From Alcanivorax sp. S6407 (GTDB lineage Bacteria; Pseudomonadota; Gammaproteobacteria; Pseudomonadales; Alcanivoracaceae), in NCBI RefSeq assembly GCF_023016115.1, contig NZ_JALKBH010000014.1:15927-51633 (forward strand): a DNA stretch of 35,707 nt, read 5' to 3'. The position numbers were made by a program, and so were the translations under genes. The notes beneath the pieces are model-generated. The model worked only from the letters and a program-made list of their open reading frames with translations, was not told the DNA's origin and ran no database searches. Every line of letters starts with the position of its first letter. Position 1 is the stretch's first letter. Positions 32,462-35,707 of this stretch are shown here, one piece after another.

Positions 32462-32570
32462 GATTTCGAGCAGAAGGCAAAACCTGGGCAAGTTAGCCTC
32501 AGACGGATTTACGCGCTCCTGATCAAAGGTTCCACCGAAAACCGGGGGGTGTTTTGCCCGGGACGAAATC
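32462..32570. other. Long-range inverted repeats in a convergent spacer
   Basis: Between the convergent LssY_C and 194-residue genes, GATTTCG (32462-32468) faces CGAAATC (32564-32570). Inside these, GGCAAAAC (32476-32483) faces GTTTTGCC (32551-32558). The nested arms would close a stem over about 110 bases covering the whole spacer, in place of a classical terminator. Confidence 0.55.
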
Positions 32571-32573
32571 GCC

Positions 32574-33158
32574 TTACTGTAATCCGGGTGACTCCAGCTC
32601 CCGTTCCGGCAATGACGTGCTGCTGTCTGCCGGGACCTGCTGCACCGCCCGGGTTACCGACAACATCGCCTTTAGCGCTGCCAGCTTGTTCTCATCAACG
32701 GGCCCCTGAACACGCTGGATCACACCATGATCGCCACCCAGCACCAGCAGATAGGCATCATCCCTTTCCGTATAGCCCACCCAGGATTGCCAGGCAGCGG
32801 TGCCGCGCTTCACTACCAGAAAGCGGTGTTGCTGGTCTTCCGCAATCCGGCTACGCATCCTCGAAACCACAAATCCACGAACCAAGGCCGGTACCGACTC
32901 CAGCACCGCAACACGGTAAACCTGCTCCGGATTGATACCCTCTTCCTTCTCAAGTGCCGCGAGCCAAGGTTTGGTCTGCGCCATGGACGGCTTGGAGAAC
33001 CCGATGACCAGCACCACAGGGAACGCCGGAAGCGCCTCAGGTACCATCAGGGTCTGATCTTGCAGAGTCATCGTTTCAAGGGGGAAATCGGGGGCAGTGC
33101 TATCCGCCAAAGCAAGCTGGCTCAACAACAAGAACACAGCCCATATCAGAATACGCAT
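32574..33158 (-). CDS. Periplasmic protein, probable thioredoxin-like fold
   Basis: A 194-residue exported protein with signal peptide MRILIWAVFLLLSQLALA. The mature N-terminus (FPLETMTLQDQTLMVPEALPAFPVVLVIGFSKPSMAQTKPWLAAL) follows the pattern of peroxiredoxin/thioredoxin-like proteins of the ATP10 or YtfJ type: substrate-name strand, then VVLVIGFS, then a helix with QTKPW. VYRVAVLESVP and DDAYLLVLGGDHGVI fit later strands. There is no CXXC and no cysteine in the mature chain, so it is not a classical disulfide exchanger. Fold assignment is from pattern only. It lies downstream of the phosphoethanolamine transferase gene on the same strand with a 257-base gap. Confidence 0.65.
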   Translation of the reverse strand: MRILIWAVFLLLSQLALADSTAPDFPLETMTLQDQTLMVPEALPAFPVVLVIGFSKPSMAQTKPWLAALEKEEGINPEQVYRVAVLESVPALVRGFVVSRMRSRIAEDQQHRFLVVKRGTAAWQSWVGYTERDDAYLLVLGGDHGVIQRVQGPVDENKLAALKAMLSVTRAVQQVPADSSTSLPERELESPGLQ

Positions 33159-33350
33159 AGCTCCAGGCCTTTTGCGGGTTGAAAACCGGTACCGTTTTGT
33201 CCCTCATTACAAGACAGCAGCATCCTTCACAGGACGCTCCCTGATGCCGCCCCCGGCGGAAAATGAATCCCTCCGATGCGCTGGCGCCCGCTGCCAGGTA
33301 TGACGGGAAGCCTGATTGCGGGCGAGCGGCCCAGACTGTAAACCAACCTT

Positions 33351-33415
33351 ACCGGGCAGACATGCCCCCGCGGGACTACCGACCTTTCGAACACGCTTTC
33401 AACTGGATGCCCGGT
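33351..33415 (-). other. Inverted repeat adjoining the cptA stop
   Basis: ACCGGGCA (33351-33358) and TGCCCGGT (33408-33415) are perfect complements. The right arm touches the stop codon of the transferase gene (33416-33418). A smaller GGGCA...TGCCC stem shares the left arm, so two alternative foldings exist. The remaining 33159-33350 shows no gene I can support. Confidence 0.5.
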
Positions 33416-35167
33416 TTAACCACCGTCATCCGATACTATCGATCTGTTCGCCTTGCTCATGTCACGGGCAAATTCCGAACCTTCGGTTTGACGAGGAAAC
33501 ACCGCACTGTAATCGCGCAGGGTATCCGGGTTGGTGGGATCCCCAATCAACCTTGGCATGGCCTGGAACTGGCTGGAAATCACACTGCGATGGGGCTCGA
33601 AGGTGGCAAAGTCGAGCTGTGCGGCATCAGCCCAGGTATAGATGAAATTGGCCGTGCTATAGGGGCGATGCCGATAGGCTTGCCAGCCGTCAAAGCCATG
33701 GGCCTGTGAGTAATCGCTGTTCGCCCAGGCAATGAACGGTACGGTGTACATGGCCGGGCTGGGTTCGTACTCGTTGCGGCCACAGAAGGGCTCCGGGTAA
33801 TCGTAAACCTCTTCGCCATGGTCGGAGAAATACATCAGCAAGGCCTGACCGCTTACCCCCTTCAAGGCCTCAATCAGGCTACTGACCACATAATCGTTAT
33901 AGCGCACCGCGTCGTCGTACTGGTTGTACTCTTCCAGGTTTCCGTCTGCCACCCACTCTGGCACCCCTGCACGGCCATTGAAGTGCCTGAAGCTTTCCGG
34001 ATAACGGTAGTCGTATTTCCGGTGCGTACCCAGCAAATGCACGATGATCATTTTCTTCTTGCCCGACTCCGCGATCACCTCACGGAAAGGCGCCAGCACT
34101 TCCTCATCATACTGGTTGGCATTCTGTGCCCGGTTATTGTTCAGATAGACCTGGTTATCCGCCATCTGGGACATGGTGGTGAGCATGGTGTTGCGCTTGG
34201 TCTGGGTCTGCTGGTTGGTAATCCAGGTCACCTCATAACCGGCCTGCTTCATCATGTTGAGCAGCGTTGGCTTCTCAAAAAACGCACCGGTATCGGTGCT
34301 GTCCGCAAACGACAGCGCCTGCTGCAGCGCCTCGATGGTATAGGGGCGCGCGGTGACCACATCATCGAACACCACCAACTCGTCCTTCATGGCATCCAGA
34401 CGCGGGGTGGTGTCGCGGTCATAACCGTACAGGCTCATGCGCTGACGGTTGGTGGATTCGCCGACCACCAGTACCAGTGTCTTCTCGGCGTCGGGTTGCG
34501 CCTCGGTCAGCGCCTCAAGGGGGGGGACCTGGCTGTTCTTGCTGAGGATCGCTTCCATGGCCGCCAGTTGATCACGGTACTTCATGTACCCGAACACCAG
34601 ATTCCACGGCGCAGCGGGCTCCATTCTCACCACCTGGTGATAACGACTGCTCTGCAAGCCTTCCTGCTTGACCAGCAAGGAACCCAGGAAAGGCCAGGAA
34701 ACCACCAGAGCCAGAACCACCCCCAGCCGATAACGATAGCGCGGAGTGAGATCCGGCACGCTGATCTGGCGCCACATCCACAGCGGCACCAGCGAGAACA
34801 CCAGAACCGCCAGCACCAGCCAGACATTCAGATAGGAGGAAACAAACTCCATGGATTCCGCGGTGTTGGACTCAAAGATGATGAAAATCACGCTCTGCGA
34901 GAAATCCTGCCCAAATACCAGCCAGTAGCAGAAACCCACCAGCGAAGCACACCACAACACGACCCCGACCACAGCAGACCAGACACGCACATGCTTTGGC
35001 CATGCCAGCACCGGCACCAGCCACAGCAGGCTCATGATGATGGCCTGACGGGTCCCGACCGTCCCGGACATACCGGACACATGAATCAGCAACTGTGGGA
35101 CAGCGGAAAAGTAGAGGAAAAACAAATAGGCCCAGAGCAACGGGTGACGTTGGGCAAAATTTCGCAT
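33416..35167 (-). CDS. cptA: CptA/EptA-type phosphoethanolamine transferase
   Basis: A 583-residue inner-membrane enzyme of the sulfatase-like phosphoethanolamine transferase family. It transfers phosphoethanolamine from phosphatidylethanolamine to lipopolysaccharide, with the catalytic domain in the periplasm. Five membrane helices fill residues 8-185. The catalytic domain starts LVLVVGESTNRQRMSLYGYDRDTTP with nucleophile Thr239. Later metal-site segments are VHLLGTHRKYDYRYP and YFSDHGEEVYD. The HRKYDYRYP stretch and overall pattern resemble CptA, which modifies heptose, more than EptA. The ATG at 35167 begins the first helix; the open frame extends upstream to 35281 without a signal. The promoter region carries three CTTAA half-sites spaced like a PmrA box. 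Confidence 0.85.
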   Translation of the reverse strand: MRNFAQRHPLLWAYLFFLYFSAVPQLLIHVSGMSGTVGTRQAIIMSLLWLVPVLAWPKHVRVWSAVVGVVLWCASLVGFCYWLVFGQDFSQSVIFIIFESNTAESMEFVSSYLNVWLVLAVLVFSLVPLWMWRQISVPDLTPRYRYRLGVVLALVVSWPFLGSLLVKQEGLQSSRYHQVVRMEPAAPWNLVFGYMKYRDQLAAMEAILSKNSQVPPLEALTEAQPDAEKTLVLVVGESTNRQRMSLYGYDRDTTPRLDAMKDELVVFDDVVTARPYTIEALQQALSFADSTDTGAFFEKPTLLNMMKQAGYEVTWITNQQTQTKRNTMLTTMSQMADNQVYLNNNRAQNANQYDEEVLAPFREVIAESGKKKMIIVHLLGTHRKYDYRYPESFRHFNGRAGVPEWVADGNLEEYNQYDDAVRYNDYVVSSLIEALKGVSGQALLMYFSDHGEEVYDYPEPFCGRNEYEPSPAMYTVPFIAWANSDYSQAHGFDGWQAYRHRPYSTANFIYTWADAAQLDFATFEPHRSVISSQFQAMPRLIGDPTNPDTLRDYSAVFPRQTEGSEFARDMSKANRSIVSDDGG

Positions 35168-35216
35168 CGAGTTTCCCGGAATATCAAATGAACGTGAATC
35201 AGTATCAGGCCGAAGC

Positions 35217-35255
35217 CTTAACGCAAGCTTAATGTCACAGATGCAGACCCTTAAG
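35217..35255. promoter_or_regulatory. PmrA-box-like half-site array upstream of cptA
   Basis: CTTAAC-GCAAG-CTTAAT (35217-35233) fits the PmrA consensus YTTAAK-N5-YTTAAK except for one base. A third half-site, CTTAAG, lies at 35250-35255. The starts are 11 and 22 bases apart, so all three face the same side of the helix. They lie 50-88 bases upstream of the phosphoethanolamine transferase start, a gene class controlled by PmrA elsewhere. The direct repeat reads in the direction opposite to the gene. Confidence 0.55.
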
Positions 35256-35687
35256 GCAGCCGATCCGGACAGACAGGGCATTCGTCGGTTAACTTGTTGA
35301 TTTGTCTAAGCCCTCAAGCATGAAGCATGAGGTAGTGACAGGATGTCCGCATCCCCCAGATGGGGGATCGGCATGTGGTGATGACGATCATTTCGCGCCT
35401 GCAGGCAGGCTGAAGGAGGGGCGTGCTCACCCTTGGATCCGCCAGCGCCCCTTGTCCAGAGAACGCAACCTGCGCGCAGGGAGGTGGACAGTTCTGTAGG
35501 AGCGGTGGTTCCACCGCGAATCGTGGTCGTCCCCGGAGGACAAGGCCTCAGTAGAAGCACATTCCCTTAAACCCGCGGTGAAAAAAAAAAGGTTCATCGC
35601 GGATTAGCGGGAACGAATGAGGTGGCGGCGAGTGATCCGAGTTAAGTTGTTTGTGCGACCAAGCAACCAGACAAGGACACCGCCGCC
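35256..35687. other. Gene-free stretch with palindromes and a different REP type
   Basis: No gene is supported. It holds two AAGCATG units (35316-35329); the palindrome ATCCCCCA-GA-TGGGGGAT (35351-35368); a REP-like element beginning GTAGGAGCGGTGG and containing CGGTGG-TT-CCACCG (35496-35523); and CCGCG-G-TGAA / TTCA-T-CGCGG around a ten-A run (35573-35602). The last two share the sense of CCACCGCGAAT and CATCGCGGATT, so they may be related repeat halves. Confidence 0.6.
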
Positions 35688-35707
35688 ATGCTCGATGCTA
35701 CGATCCC
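35688..35707 (+). CDS. Possible start of a gene cut by the window end
   Basis: AAGGACA lies before an ATG at 35688 that begins MLDATI and runs off the window. With six codons nothing can be said about the product. The compact upstream region beside repeats could be the left end of an insertion sequence, but no terminal inverted repeat can be tested here. Confidence 0.25.

Noticed and set aside
33263-33709. 148-residue plus-strand frame overlapping the cptA 3' end
   Set aside because: Half of it is antisense to cptA, there is no ribosome site, and the product has no recognisable features.
33818-35191. 457-residue plus-strand frame opposite cptA
   Set aside because: The minus strand carries all transferase motifs and membrane helices; the plus frame has no motif.

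Overview
The window looks like a chromosomal segment of a marine gammaproteobacterium, most likely Alcanivorax or a close relative. This is inferred from the gene families: a RegB/RoxS-type redox kinase, TamA/TamB, a PraB-like protein, LpxO, a CptA-type phosphoethanolamine transferase and AidB. GC content appears fairly high, and REP-type palindromes starting GTAGGAGC are present, as in pseudomonads and relatives. No tRNA, rRNA, complete insertion sequence, prophage or CRISPR array was seen.

Layout. Positions 1-7422 hold the tail of an unidentified gene, a REP pair, the roxS-roxR two-component pair (8-base overlap) and tamA-tamB (4-base overlap). Positions 7740-10004 hold a PaaI-like thioesterase divergent from proS. 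Positions 10159-12217 hold a divergent pair, a DUF4062 protein and an orphan ParA-type ATPase. Positions 12514-16494 hold a minus-strand tetR-aidB unit and a ChrA-type transporter. Positions 16591-21158 hold recQ, a 45-residue ORF and the DEAD-box helicase rhlE. Positions 21720-24658 hold an unknown protein, a PraB-like secreted protein, lpxO and a YecR-like lipoprotein. Positions 24960-32460 hold a giant delta-60 repeat protein with a GlyGly-CTERM-like tail, an MscS-family channel and an LssY_C lipoprotein. Positions 32574-35167 hold a periplasmic thioredoxin-fold-like protein and a phosphoethanolamine transferase, the latter behind a PmrA-box-like array. Many products concern the envelope (TamAB, LpxO, CptA, MscS, lipoproteins), but they are not one operon.

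The most striking structure is between the genes. At least a dozen short tracts with a strict 7-base period, in several unrelated heptamers, sit at gene 3' ends. Ten of them touch or lie within about 10 bases of a stop codon. Between convergent genes they form inverted pairs (tamB/paaI, proS/DUF4062, parA/aidB). They are often followed by very strong bidirectional hairpins, and similar heptamers lie inside the REP composites. Two segments, DUF4062-parA and rhlE, are bracketed by near-identical direct copies of such [heptamer tract + terminator] modules, which would allow RecA-mediated deletion or duplication. I do not recognise this as a named element family.
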